32,681 bases of DNA from positions 1-32,681 of the forward strand of contig CAXNAA020000037.1 of NCBI GenBank assembly GCA_964200075.2. The letters are read 5' to 3'. The position numbers and the translations under genes were made by a program. A model generated the notes under the pieces. It saw only the letters and a list, made by a program, of their open reading frames with translations, did no database searches and had not been told where the DNA came from. Each line of letters opens with the position of its first letter. The stretch's first letter is position 1. This document shows, in pieces, positions 8,960 to 19,519 of the stretch. This stretch comes from Sphacelaria rigidula. Taxonomy: Eukaryota; Phaeophyceae; Sphacelariales.

Positions 8960-11300
8960 CCCTAGAGTTGCTCCTCGATGACGTCCCGCCCATCCGCCCC
9001 CATGACTACGCGTACATCACTCGGAGCACCTGACAAATCTTACGCACTTCCTCAACGATGTCCCGTTCATCCACCCCCAGTACAACGAGCACATCACTCG
9101 GCGCGACAACAAATCCCCTACGCTTCCTCTTCGATGACGCCCTGTCCATCCGCCCCAACTACCACGCGTACATCATCCTGGACGCGTACAAATCCCAAGC
9201 ACTTCCTCAATGACGTCCCGCCCATCCGCCCCCACTACCACGCGTACATCACCCAGGGCAACAACACATCCCAACATAGTATTTTTCTATGCCGTCCTGA
9301 TCATCCGCCCTCACTACCACGCGTGCACCACCCAGGGTGACTAACAAATCTTGAGCACATTCTTCTCGATGACGTCCCGCCTATCTAGCCCCATCACCAC
9401 GCGTACTCAAACAAACCAGGGTGACAACACATCCCGACTTAGTCTCTCTCCACGCCATCCTGTTCATCCGTCATCACTACCACGCGTGCACCACTCAGGG
9501 TGACTAACTCCCGAGCACTTCCTTCTCGATGACGTCCCGCCCATCTGCTCCCACCACCACACGTACATCACTCTTTGTCTTCCTCAACGCCCCCATGTTC
9601 ATCTGCCCCCACCATCACGCGTATATCACCCAGGGCGGCAGCAAATCCCAACTTAGTGTTGCCGTATGCCATCTTGTTCTACCCCCACTAGCACGCGTGC
9701 ACCACCCAGAGCACGACCTACGGCAACAACAAACCTCACGCACTTCTTCCTCCATGACGTCCCGCCCATCCGCTCCGACGACCACGCATGCATTACCCAG
9801 TGTGATGACAACTCCCGAGCTTGCATTTTTTCATGGCGTCCCGCTCATTCGCCCACACTACCAAACGCAGACACTCCACAGGGCGACAACGAATCCCAAG
9901 CTCGACTTCCTCTGCACTCAAACCCGCCCCCTTCGTCGTACCCACTGCCGCGCGTGGGTCTCCAACAGCCACAGCTGATTCCAAACTCGACTTCCTTCAC
10001 AAGCAGCCCCCCTGCCTTCCTCGCCTCCCCTGCCATACGGATACCTTAAGAGGCCACAGGATACCTCACATCCCACTTTCTTCACAGGTAAGGCCCGGTC
10101 CTATTTCCATTTCTTTTCCCATACTTGTATCACCCACGGCGAAAGCAAATCCCACGCTTGCCTTCCTTAACGAGCAAATCCTTCCCCTTACCCCACCTCC
10201 GCTCCCCCGCGCATCCCAAAGGGTGCAAACAAATGCCAAACTCGCCTCCCCTAACGAGCAAGGCCTCTTCCTTACCCGTCTCCACTCCCCTAAGTACACC
10301 ACTCAAGGCCAAATAAGCTTCAAACTCTACGTGCTAAACAAGCAACCACCCCGCCCCCGCCTTCCCGATTCCCTCCACAAGCTAGCCCTGCCCCTCATTT
10401 CCCGCTCGCCTTCCTCCCTGACACATCCCCGAGACAGGTCCAACTCAACTTCCTCCACAAGCGAGCTCTCCTCCTTTCACCGGCCTCCTCGCACGCGTGG
10501 GCCAAGCGGAGCAACAGCGAATCCAAAACAAGACGTCCTCCACAGGTAGGGCGCTCTGCCGCTCTTCCACTCTTACGTATAGCTCCCTGCTTGACGAATG
10601 ACAAACCCCAACTTCGCCCCTACGAACGAACACACCTTCTCTCATCACACGCCTACCCCAACAAAGGCGGCAGCAAATGCCGAGTTCGTCCGTCACAACA
10701 AGGCTTCTCCCTCTTCCGCCTCCGTTCCCACTCAAGCACCATGTCACGCGACAACGATCCCCAAACTCGTCGTACTCAGCAAGCAAGCCCTTTCCCTTCA
10801 CGACTTTCCCCGGAAGCAAGCCCTCCTTCCCGTTCCTTCCGCTAACCTCACCCCCGCCCCCCCGCGCATCCTGGAAAGGGCGCAAACGAATGTCAAGCTC
10901 GCCCCCTCCAAGAAGCAAGGCCTCTCTCTCCCCGTCTCGATTCCCATTCGTCCAGAACTCAGGGTGCTCAGCAAGCAAACCTTCCCTTGCCGACTTTCCC
11001 TACAACCAAGCCCTGCTCACCGTTTTTCGCCCCTATACCTACGTGAGAACTGCCCGTCAGAAGGCATACCATGGGTGATGTACAGAGAATTTCACGCAGG
11101 GCGACAACAAATGCCAAGCCCGACCACGCCCACAATCAGTTTTTCCCCTCTCCTCCTGCACTCCCTCCTACTACGCAGATCTCGCCTACTCCGAAGAGTA
11201 CCACGGATGGTATATGTAGTATATGACCCAGGTAAACTACAAGTCCGAAACTTGACTTCCGCGACAAACAAGCCTTTCCACTACCCAAAGATCCCATTCT
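8960..11300. repeat. Degenerate C-rich minisatellite, about 80-bp period
   Basis: The array has two sub-blocks. In the left block (to about 10000) the recurring words are ATGACGTCCCGCCCATCCGC, CTACCACGCGTACATCAC and ACAACAAATCCCAA, spaced about 75-82 bp. In the right block the words shift to CAAATGCCAAACTCGCC and AACGAGCAAGGCC at about the same spacing. The plus strand is strongly C-rich and G-poor. Plus frames stay open for 149, 242 and 269 codons here, but several frames and the minus strand are open together, and the repeat length is not held to multiples of three. I read it as non-coding satellite DNA. Confidence 0.7.
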
Positions 11301-12289
11301 GGCCACTGGTCCAGCTTGTTCTCTCGCCCGTACGTCAACCAAGTAAGGATCAACTCACACAACGCTGCGTTGTCCGCATGACAGCATACAGTTTCTCAAT
11401 AATTTAGTATGCTCACGCCCGTGTGGGCCGTGTGTGCACGGGTCGCCTACCGTTTCCGACCGTTCATGTGCTACGGCCACATCAGCTGACCCCATGCCCA
11501 TCAACCGTAACCACACAACCACTCTCCCAACCGTTTCCCAACTAGGAAGCTCCAACTAATGGACGATATATTTTCATGCATGTAGTTCATGTACAGCTGC
11601 CTTCGAAGGGTCCTTCCGTTTCATACCACCGCCACAGTCCTAACTTCTCCACCCAGACGGTGCATGCGCCAGCCTACAACATAAACACGTCCACCGCGGC
11701 TGCCAATAGAGCTGCCGGCATCATTTTGAACTGCTTGGGAGAAGAGGCATCTTCCGGGTGACCTTCAGGCTTGAACTGAAGGCCGACCGAGGACACGGCA
11801 GGGCAGCGGGTACGGGGTGGGGGTAGGGGGGTTGAACTGTTGCATATTTCTCTCTACTCTGCCATAGTTCTGGGGTAATCCCTTCACCGCCCGCATTTGT
11901 CCATCTATTGAATACGACCGTGCTGCACTTCCATCCCGTTTCTCTCGGCACAGGGGGGCAACTCGGCCTGTGGGACTTTACAGTCCCTCGCACACACAAT
12001 GAAGCTAGGGAATCACAAGTTCAAAATGCTCAGATCGCCACAGCGGACTCAAGAAGCCCCCAATACAGCACAAAACAGTCTTTTTGCGCGCTTCTTGGTT
12101 TGGTGCAGCGTCTGTGGGACGCGTCAAGGAGAGCTATTTCATGGTTCCCTAGTTTGGGTGTGTGGCAAGCGTACGCAAAAAATCAAAGTCCAATCCTCTG
12201 CCTGGTTGCCGAGATATCCGCGATGAAATATTGGCAGTTTTGGGTTGAGAACCAGCAGCATCTTGGCGGTACTAGCAGTATGCCAGGGA
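11301..12289. other. Stretch without a supportable gene
   Basis: A 155-codon plus frame (11908-12375) overlaps a 75-codon frame (11999-12226) and minus frames. Neither shows a domain. A G-rich tract lies near 11815-11830. Nothing decisive. Confidence 0.4.
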
Positions 12290-12295
12290 AACGGT

Positions 12296-12324
12296 CCCTG
12301 CTGCTGCTGTGGTGTGTGGAGGCC

Positions 12325-12357
<33 letters not shown>

Positions 12358-12505
12358 TGCATCAGTGTCTCGTGATGTTCACAAGGGCGGTGAATGTGGT
12401 GTGGTAACTCGCGGGTGTGTGCTTCTCGAGTGCTACAGCAACAAGCAGCAGCAGTACCCTGGTGGAGCAACAGGGGCACAACAACAACAAGACGAGCAGC
12501 GGCTT
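12296..12505. repeat. CTG tract facing CAG/CAA tracts
   Basis: About eight uninterrupted CTG units lie at 12333-12357 (plus CTGCTGCTG at 12299-12308). About 80 bases later come GCAACAAGCAGCAGCAG and ACAACAACAAGACGAGCAGC. The two arms are partly complementary and could form a CTG/CAG hairpin. Frames through them give poly-Leu, poly-Ala or poly-Cys, so they do not indicate a gene. Confidence 0.65.
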
Positions 12506-12619
12506 CTATCCCCCTGTTGTTGTGCTCCTGTGTGCACATGTCAAGCAAAATTAGTCACAGGCTTGATGTAGAAATCTACTATTATTACAGTATATTTTAT
12601 ATGAGCCAGGTCGCCATTT

Positions 12620-14120
12620 TGAGGTGACGCGTGTACTTGTAATTAATACTAGCTGACTCGTCAATGCTTAATTTCTTCTGTAGAAAGGGATCGATGCACA
12701 CTTTCCCGGAATATAGCGTCCAACAACGGGCCTAATTCACCTCCACAACAGTACAGGTCAGTGTCCACCTAGTGGTGCCGTACGTACTACAAAGCAAACT
12801 GCACTAAACTACAGGACAAATAAGGGCAGTACAGCGAAAACTGTTACCGTATGATACCGTGAGAGCAGTACCGCACTCGAGTTTTCATCAGCGATGTGTT
12901 TCGGTTTTTTCATCTCGACTACGTACGTGCTCTCTCCCTCTCGATCGCGGCTCACGGCTCGGTGACAACTTTGAACGCAGTCAATCCACCGATCAAAACG
13001 CGAGTGCAAACGCGGGTCAGCAACAACACGACGACTGAAGTCGACGGGACTACGTACCCATAGCCAATCACTCGACCAATAGACCAAACAACTCATCGAT
13101 TGATCAGCCCATGAATCAACCAACGAGTACATTTCGCATCGAGACTTACCGTTGGTGTCTGCGTGTGCGAGCTGTTCAGCCCTCCCCTCCCGAAGTTTCC
13201 TGACACCAACAGGTCATTTCACAAGATCCACCATGTACCCTCCTACCCGCTCCTCTGGATTCGAACATCTCTTCGACTTTGCCTGCACGAGCATTCATAT
13301 CTTCACATTTACAGGTCATTCAATGACAACACGAGGGCAAGTGACTAGCTCTAGATCTAAACAAAAGCAACATGCTAAACAACTGACTACTGTCTGACAC
13401 GAAAAATTACTACAGGCAGCAAGAACTCATCGTCCCATTTTTGGGGCTTCGAATCTCTTCCAAAAATACCGTCACCACTGTCATCTTCCATTACCGTCAC
13501 CTATCTACGCCCTTGAGAACGTAGCAGGAAGGAAAATGATTGAAAGCAAAAGCACGAGGGTGGCCAGTGTAGGGTGCCGTACCTCAGGCACTCGGGACTT
13601 TTCTCGGTGTAGTTACACTGCCGATTATTCCACGATACCTGGGGTGTATCAACTGAACGTTCTCCTCCTCAATCGTTCTCCAAAACCCCACGGAAAAGGG
13701 CACAACTGATCAGTGGGCGAACCAAGACAGTCCACGTGAATCACCCAACGTAAGACGTCACCCTTGAGAGAAGACAATATGGTGGGTGAATCAAAACAGA
13801 GTAAATTAGTCTCACCTCCTGAGACCCGCGGGATATCCTGTCGTTCTCGGCTTTGGTCTCTCTCTCCTCCTCTCATGCTCTTGCTCCACCTCTCCATCGC
13901 ACACACCGGTCAGCTCCCTACAAAGAAAACGAAAATGTTCCACCACAACGGCGGGGACGGCACGAGCGCACAAGAAGAGAGGGAAGGAAGAAAATACGAG
14001 ACAGGATCAGAGAGTGAGACGTGTGTGACTTCGTCTCCGAGGACGAAAGAGAAAAACACAGAGACCTATAGGCCTGTTATCTCAGTGCTTGACAAAGAAA
14101 AAGACGAAGAAAGAATATCA
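12620..14120. other. Stretch without a supportable gene
   Basis: Several open frames of 60-130 codons exist (minus 12809-13132, plus 13152-13397, plus 13764-14147), none with a recognised domain or paired splice sites. The phrase ACAGGTCATT is repeated near 13210 and 13314. An AT microsatellite follows at 14125-14144. Confidence 0.4.
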
Positions 14121-14124
14121 AATC

Positions 14125-14144
14125 AATATATATATATATATATG
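14125..14144. repeat. (AT)n microsatellite
   Basis: An uninterrupted AT dinucleotide run sits between AAATCAA and GTAACGC. Confidence 0.8.
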
Positions 14145-14524
14145 TAACGCAACTGAAGGGGGGAGCGAAGGATGTTCTGGGCGGTGTGACATTTCCAATT
14201 CCATCGACCAGGGCTTTTCTTCTCACTGAGAACCTCGAGCCCCACGACTCTGAATGACGCAACAGATAGCTGGCCCAAGAATGTACCCAACGATGATTCA
14301 GGTGAAGTAATATAGCAAGATGCTGGAGCATACCGCGGGTCAGAGCAATCCAGTTATCATACGTCCCAAGACACCCCCGCCCCCCACCAGTTGCATCGTC
14401 TCAGACTGGGATATACGTCCACCATCTCAACGTTTACATCAAATTTAGAAGGAAAAGAAGAGATGTTGTTGAACATGTCAAGTACGTGAAAAGAGAGAGG
14501 GGAAAAAAAGCAAATTCATGACAT

Positions 14525-14824
14525 ATGACAGCGGATCGCAACGATTCGAATATACCGGCGATACTGTGTCTTCCTAGAACACTTCCTAGGATGATCGGTA
14601 CCGCTCATGTGCTGGATAAGTCGGCGAGAGAAACGTGCTGTTTCGCCATGTTCTCTTCGGTGTGCCAGGAGCGAAGGCGTGACGTGCTCGCCACGGCATC
14701 CACCGTCAGCGATCATCAGAGACTGACCTTTGTATATATCTTGCACGACCTACGTGTGCAAACCGCCGACAACGCACCTCCCTTACTGTACCACACCTTG
14801 GCGTGCCCTACCTATAAGATATAA
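14525..14824 (+). other. Open frame, unresolved
   Basis: This 99-codon plus frame (inner ATG at 14591, MIGTAHVLDKSARET...) has protein-like composition. However, the minus strand over the same bases (14516-14746) is equally open. No family is recognised and no splice sites support either reading. Confidence 0.2.
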
Positions 14825-14863
14825 TACGCTGCAACACCAGGCACAATGCAAAAACGCACCTCC

Positions 14864-15060
14864 TCTTTCTCCTCTTTCTCCTCCTCCTCCTCCTCCTTCT
14901 CAACAGCGAGCTCCTTCCTGACCTCGCTCCGCGTGGCCAGCTCTGAGCGCACAAGACTCTCGTGATCTCTGCGAAGGGTGACCTCACCTCGCTCCACGTG
15001 GCCAGCTTTAAGCGCCAGAGGCTCTCGCGATCTCTGCGAAGGGTACGGGCGGCGGCTGTC
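14864..15060 (-). repeat. (CTC)n tract plus ~65-bp tandem duplication, possibly coiled-coil coding
   Basis: A CTC/TTC tract (14864-14900) is followed by two copies of a ~65-bp unit containing GAGATC(A/G)CGAGAG and CTGGCCACG(C/T)GGAGCG (minus orientation). In one minus frame the copy next to the tract reads TLRRDHESLVRSELATRSEV and runs into poly-Glu/Lys. The other copy reads TLRRDRESLWRLKLATWSEV but is two bases out of phase. This could be a charged coiled-coil repeat broken by a frameshift, or simple-sequence DNA. No splice model was settled. Confidence 0.4.
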
Positions 15061-16160
15061 CGACGCGCGACCTCATTCCCGCACCGCTCGCGATCCCTTT
15101 GCCCAGTCATCACCCGCCGTCTCCAACACTGGATGATCACGCCAGAGTACGCTTCGTCTGAGTTGTTCTTGTGCAACAGTGGTGTGCAAAACAAAACGAT
15201 GAACGCGTTGATATAACTTCGATTTCGTCTTCTGTTCACGCTACTACTGTACCACCACCATCACCCTCAAGGCGTGCGGGTGACAAGCCTCGCGGCTCAT
15301 GCATGTGGGTTGCTGGGACGGGGTTGGACGGAGCTGTGTGTCGGTTCGTTCTCGTGTGTGTGGAGGTAGAGGTGGACACGAGTGACAAAGTGACGAGGGG
15401 TGCAGTACTGGACCGCTGTGCTGCGCACCTCATCGGAGTATGGCAACACTCCAGAAACGGAATGGACGATGACTTGATGGCGCGAGGTGACGCAACGTCC
15501 GTTTCAATACAGCAATACCGTAGACATGCGAAGGGGACGATATCCTGCCGCATGTGTGTGGGCGTGGGTAGGGCAGGGATCTATCCTGGTACTCCCGGCG
15601 ATACACATATAGTATATATATAGAATATTTCGAACTCACGAGCGTGCAGCATACTTTGTAACTAGGCGTCCACGACATGTAGTGCTGATCTTAGTGTGCA
15701 AGTTCCTCTGCACCCGCGCCGTGAGATGACTGTTCGGGAAAATGCCAATGTTAGGGGTCCGGTTAGCAGATTCGTACTTTACTTTGTGCGGGGGTTCACA
15801 TGCGTTCGCGATCGTCCGAACGGGCGAGCGATTGCGGTGATCCTGCAATGTTTCCGGCGGGCATGAACATTTCGAGAGAGGATCTATTCTCACGACGGCT
15901 TGGGAAGGCAAGAATACCGAGACCCTCGAAAAAGACGGACGGGACCGGGGGGCAGCTCCGGGTCCCGTACGGCTTGTACATACATATATTATTTCTGATC
16001 AGCCAAGCTTGTATTAGACTTATGCCGCAGATAACACCGTTTATATCATCCCCTTGCTTCTCCTCACAAGCGAAAAAAGGATCCAACACAACCCACCCAT
16101 AAGCTATACTTCTCCGGATATTAAGCCACGAGTAGGCAGTCACGGCCAACTCCCACAGTC
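15061..16160. other. Unassigned stretch with protein-like open frames
   Basis: Plus 15171-15623 is open for 150 codons (…DTSDKVTRGAVLDRCAAHLIGVW…), with minus 15236-15553 open opposite. Plus 15800-16102 is open from an ATG (MRSRSSERASDCGDP...), again with an opposing minus frame. No domain, signal peptide or secure splice site was found in any of them. Confidence 0.3.
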
Positions 16161-16217
16161 TAAAATCAATTCAAACCCTCCATGTGTAAAATCAATTCAA
16201 ACCCTCCATGTGAAGCA
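16160..16217. repeat. 27-bp tandem duplication
   Basis: TAAAATCAATTCAAACCCTC followed by CATGTG is repeated twice head to tail with no mismatch visible. The second copy runs into the open frame that follows. Confidence 0.75.
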
Positions 16218-16403
16218 GTTGGTGAAATGGCCGATGCGTTTTCGGTGCATGCTCAAGTAACGTCAAAAGGTGTGGGAACCGTGTCGAGGTTGACCACCAC
16301 TCAGCAAGGTAACGTATCAAGGGTCAATTCGTTCACGAACCCCTCTCAAAAAGCGAACACTTCTTCAAATTTCTTCAACCGACAGCTATTCCGCAGAACG
16401 TAA
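16182..16403 (+). CDS. Possible C-terminal coding segment, unknown
   Basis: The open frame of 73 codons ends at TAA and reads ...EAVGEMADAFSVHAQVTSKG... then a Ser/Thr/Asn-rich tail ending LFRRT. Composition is protein-like and no long frame competes here. The upstream boundary falls in a 27-bp tandem repeat, and no good acceptor was identified. CAG|GTAAC-like bases (CAAG|GTAACG) at about 16310 could be a donor. Unrecognised. Confidence 0.25.
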   Translation: MCKINSNPPCEAVGEMADAFSVHAQVTSKGVGTVSRLTTTQQGNVSRVNSFTNPSQKANTSSNFFNRQLFRRT

Positions 16404-16591
16404 CGTGACTTACTGTATTGTAGCGGACGGTTCCTGGTGGATCTCCTCGGAACGTCGTTCCTCGGAACACTTTGTTACAGTAGACTTTCCGTCAAAAGCA
16501 TTGACTGATTTCATTCATTGACGACTAACTTTACAATAGAACGCAGGTAAAACCGAGAACTCGTACTTTGGGAGACGAACATTCGCGTAAA

Positions 16592-16652
16592 GCAGCCTAG
16601 CGTAGCCTAGCCTAGCGCAGCGCAGCATAGTGTAGCGCAGGGCAGCTCAGCG
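16592..16652. repeat. Low-complexity CCTAG/CGCAG tract
   Basis: Tandem short words (AGCGTAGCCTAGCCTAGCG, then CAGCGCAGCATAGTGTAG) form a degenerate 5/10-bp repeat. Confidence 0.6.
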
Positions 16653-17521
16653 TACCTGGTGGCAAACGTAGACGATACTCCCTGCAACACGTCGTAGAAA
16701 CACCCATGTCCGCCGTCACTCCTACCGCCACCGACCCCGCCATTCGAGATCATTGCTAACGAAACTCCCATGCCGACAGGCTTCGGCGATTCACCGGGTA
16801 GCCGCAACGTCGACACGGGTGCGGAAGGGGTGAGCGGCGGGGGCTAAGCTAGTCCTCCGATTTGTCGGTGATGGTGGTTCACGTAAAGTTGGCGACTTAC
16901 CATCTTCAGCTGCGATCGACGGGCATTTTGAACAGAGCACGAATAGGCACATGGAACGGCAGCACGCACAAAAGGCGGAACAAACATGAAAGTAAAGTAG
17001 ACAAAAAAAACGCAGTGAGCAGGGAACAACACAACCACACATACAAAAATACACGGCTGATCGAACCGAATCACGGCCACGTTACACGGTTGACAGTGAC
17101 AACAGCAGCAGCGATAGAACAAATATAAAATATCAAAGCAGAACAAAGAAATCAAAGGGAAAGGGGGCGGAAGATGGCTCCGTGTGTGGAGGTTGCATTT
17201 TCCGTCATCTTTGTTTCCCGTCATGAGTCATGCGTTCAACCCCCACCCTCTCGCCCATCTCCGTCCAGACCAGCCCGTCGCCTCGAGGACCAACCAAGCG
17301 GTACCGCCTTACGAATAAGTTAAGAGCATTAAATCATGACTGTCACCACTCCCGCAGCCCGTCGACTGTCATCGAGTCTTTCTTCTTCCGCCGACTCTAC
17401 CTCTCTCGTAGCCCCCTCCGGCGCAGCCGCCTTGGAATAGTAAAAATTATATCAGTGCTGAAGTACTGATGTTATCAACCATCGCACACGTTATATGGTG
17501 AATTAAACGCGGCGCGCTCAC
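16653..17521. other. Unassigned stretch; isolated splice-like sites on the minus strand
   Basis: On the minus strand, GAAGATG|GTAAGTCG (near 16894) is a strong donor after a cysteine-rich frame ending SKCPSIAAED. Farther on, GTTGCAG|GGAG...CACCAG|GTACGC (about 16658-16683) would be a 26-bp microexon in a compatible phase. No family is recognised and the chain is not proven. Confidence 0.25.
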
Positions 17522-17715
17522 CTCGCGCCAAAGCCTCCTGCTCCGTATAGGGGACAAACCCCTGGCCGACAACACAGCAGCCGTCGCCGCCGGACGGGCC
17601 ACCACCCCCGCCCCCAAGGCTTGCTGCAGTCTCGTCGCGGCCGCTCTCTGTGTTTTCCGGGCGGGTTCTCCGTCACGCGCCTTTTCTGCCGGTCTCTCGC
17701 TCCGCCTGAGTGTTT
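17522..17715 (-). CDS. GC-rich candidate exon, unknown
   Basis: This segment is clearly more GC-rich than its surroundings. On the minus strand it ends at a strong donor, GCGCGAG|GTGAGCGC. An acceptor ACAAACACTCAG lies near 17716. Two frames are open through it; a third, open in its 3' half, reads GQGFVPYTEQEALARG, the most natural-looking stretch. The frame is undecided. It lies downstream of the fimbrin exons on the same strand and could be part of that gene, but I cannot align it with calponin-homology sequence. Confidence 0.3.
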
Positions 17716-17785
17716 GTTTGTTCGGGTCATCTTCTTGAACTAGGGCAAAAAATGGAAGTGTATCTGCTTCAGTGGATATCGCAAC

Positions 17786-18061
17786 ATGAAAAGACACAGC
17801 AGTACGATTCACACTTCCCCTGATCCACCGTGTACGGCTGAGATAGTAATGGGAGAATACAATGTGATGGCAGACTGCGTGCGCGGCGAGTTTCGGGATA
17901 CTTTCTGCACACGTACATACGCTGGGAACGACCCAAAAGTGTCAGAACCATGCTTGCATGTGAGTAGGCAACACGATCGCGATTTGCTTCTCTTCTGCCC
18001 AGGGATGAGGTCCCAACGCGAAAAAGGGGCTTTTGACTGTCGGAGAAAAGAGAGGCCCTAA
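17786..18061 (+). CDS. Possible small cysteine-containing protein segment
   Basis: The open frame starts at ATG and reads ...DPPCTAEIVMGEYNVMADC..., with cysteines at fairly even spacing (PPC, ADC, TFC, EPC). It could be unspliced (91 codons), or it could splice at GCAT|GTGAGTAGG to an acceptor TTCTCTTCTGCCCAG about 43 bases later. The donor and acceptor look good, but the intron would be very short. Opposing minus frames are also open. Family not recognised. Confidence 0.3.
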   Translation: MKRHSSTIHTSPDPPCTAEIVMGEYNVMADCVRGEFRDTFCTRTYAGNDPKVSEPCLHVSRQHDRDLLLFCPGMRSQREKGAFDCRRKERP

Positions 18062-18373
18062 TTCGCAGCGACCCGCGTATAATAATACCAACCCGTGGTG
18101 ATGCAAACAGCTCCGGGAAGGATAGCTCTGACAAAAAAAGGTACTGCATGGCGAATCGATCGAATCGTACATAATCTTCTTGCTACCGACAGTACGGATG
18201 TCAATCAGACCCCCAAAACGTGATTGATATGACGCTCGGTGTTGATTGATCGGTGTAATCGATGTCGCCCATTAAACTGGTCCGCGACGAATCCGGACGT
18301 TGTCACAAAGTCTTGTACAACTACCAGCCCCGAGATAAGTAGCCGACAGCCCCCCCCCCGGAATGGTTTCAGT

Positions 18374-18565
18374 CAAGCAGGCCGTACCAAAAACCACTGT
18401 CTGGGAAGTCTCGACCGGTTCGTCCGCTGCGCTTTCCGGGAGTTGGAGCCTGAACTCTTGATGGCTGTTATCAGGGGATCTAGAGAAAGAGAAAGAGAGT
18501 TTCTACTCAGAAGCTTTGAGGATAATGACCTTGCTGTGACGATGAAATCTGAAGGTCCGGCTTGA
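18374..18565 (+). CDS. Possible terminal exon, unknown
   Basis: Following GGTTTCAG the frame reads ...GSLDRFVRCAFRELEPELL... and ends LAVTMKSEGPA at TGA. The charged/hydrophobic alternation suggests helices. The preceding C-run (18350-18358) makes the acceptor atypical. Not recognised. Confidence 0.3.
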   Translation, partial: QAGRTKNHCLGSLDRFVRCAFRELEPELLMAVIRGSREREREFLLRSFEDNDLAVTMKSEGPA

Positions 18566-19519
18566 CATATTTCCAACATGCAACTGCTTGGTTGGATTCT
18601 ACATTAGTCACCTCAGAATGGCTCGTGCGCATCCACAACGAAATTCTCAGCGTCTACCTACTTAAAACGGCAGTGAGCGAATCAAATTTGTTTTCTTTCC
18701 GGATAACTTCTAATACTACGCCGACGGCTACGTATTGCTGTGGCCAAGTATTGCCTTTTTTATGAAAGGCCCTCACGGTGTCCATCATGGAGGCAACGCG
18801 CCCGCAAAGTTCAAGAGTCATCGGACCAGTATTGGGCATGTATGCGGCTACAGTAGCTTCTTGCACCAAGCCGTTCTCCGCAAATGCTCACAGACTCAAC
18901 CTAGGCGAAAGCGTTGTAGAACAAAGAGAGTGTTCTTGAAACGGCGAGCTAGTCGCGTCAGTATTTCCTTGATTGTCTTGCGCTGTGTTGAGGTACACGT
19001 GAAATACCTTTAGGCACACTTGAGTGCACTATAGCTGTAGCTGAGTGGCATGCGTTGTTGGCGCCAGCTGTAAGGCATGCACTGGTGTCTGTTTCCTGTG
19101 TATATATCGGGGACAGAATACGGAGATGCCAACCCGCGCTGTTACTGCTGCAGTCGATTTTTCCTTCCGCGCAGGTGGCACCAGGTCAGACAAACTCACT
19201 GACGGCCTGGACCTTTGGGACGCCAGGCCTCCGTTCGGTGCAATATCACTGGCTGACGTTCAGCGCCGGTAACCGTGACGTTGCAGCTGAGCAGCAGCAA
19301 CTGCTCTCCGCTTGAGACCACCGTCCCCACTGACAAAACATACCGTACACTTCCAAGTGATATTAGTACTTTATAATGACCAACCTCTGAATCATGTAAC
19401 TATTTAGTCCATCAAGCAGAGCTGCAGTTTTCCATCTCCTTCTAGCGGTCCAAATAGTATCTACAATATCTATATGTGTAGCGCTCGAGGAGTCGAAAAC
19501 ATTTGCACTTTTGCTATAC
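18566..19519. other. Downstream intron/unassigned region of the fimbrin gene
   Basis: The rest of the fimbrin gene (remainder of domain 2, and domains 3 and 4) should lie to the left on the minus strand. A minus frame ending TLELCGRVASMMDT before GTGAGG (near 18770) and another reading VCLKVFHVYLNTAQ (near 18990) were considered as exons, but splice signals or alignment are insufficient. Remaining exons are not identified in this window. Confidence 0.35.

Noticed and set aside
9529-11407. Open frames of 149, 242 and 269 codons (plus) and 177 codons (minus)
   Set aside because: They lie in the ~80-bp minisatellite, several frames are open together, and the repeat unit is not a multiple of three. 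Judged repeat artefacts.
18654-18869. Minus frame ending ELCGRVASMMDT before GTGAGG, considered as a later fimbrin exon
   Set aside because: It does not align with any calponin-homology segment, and the acceptor is weak.
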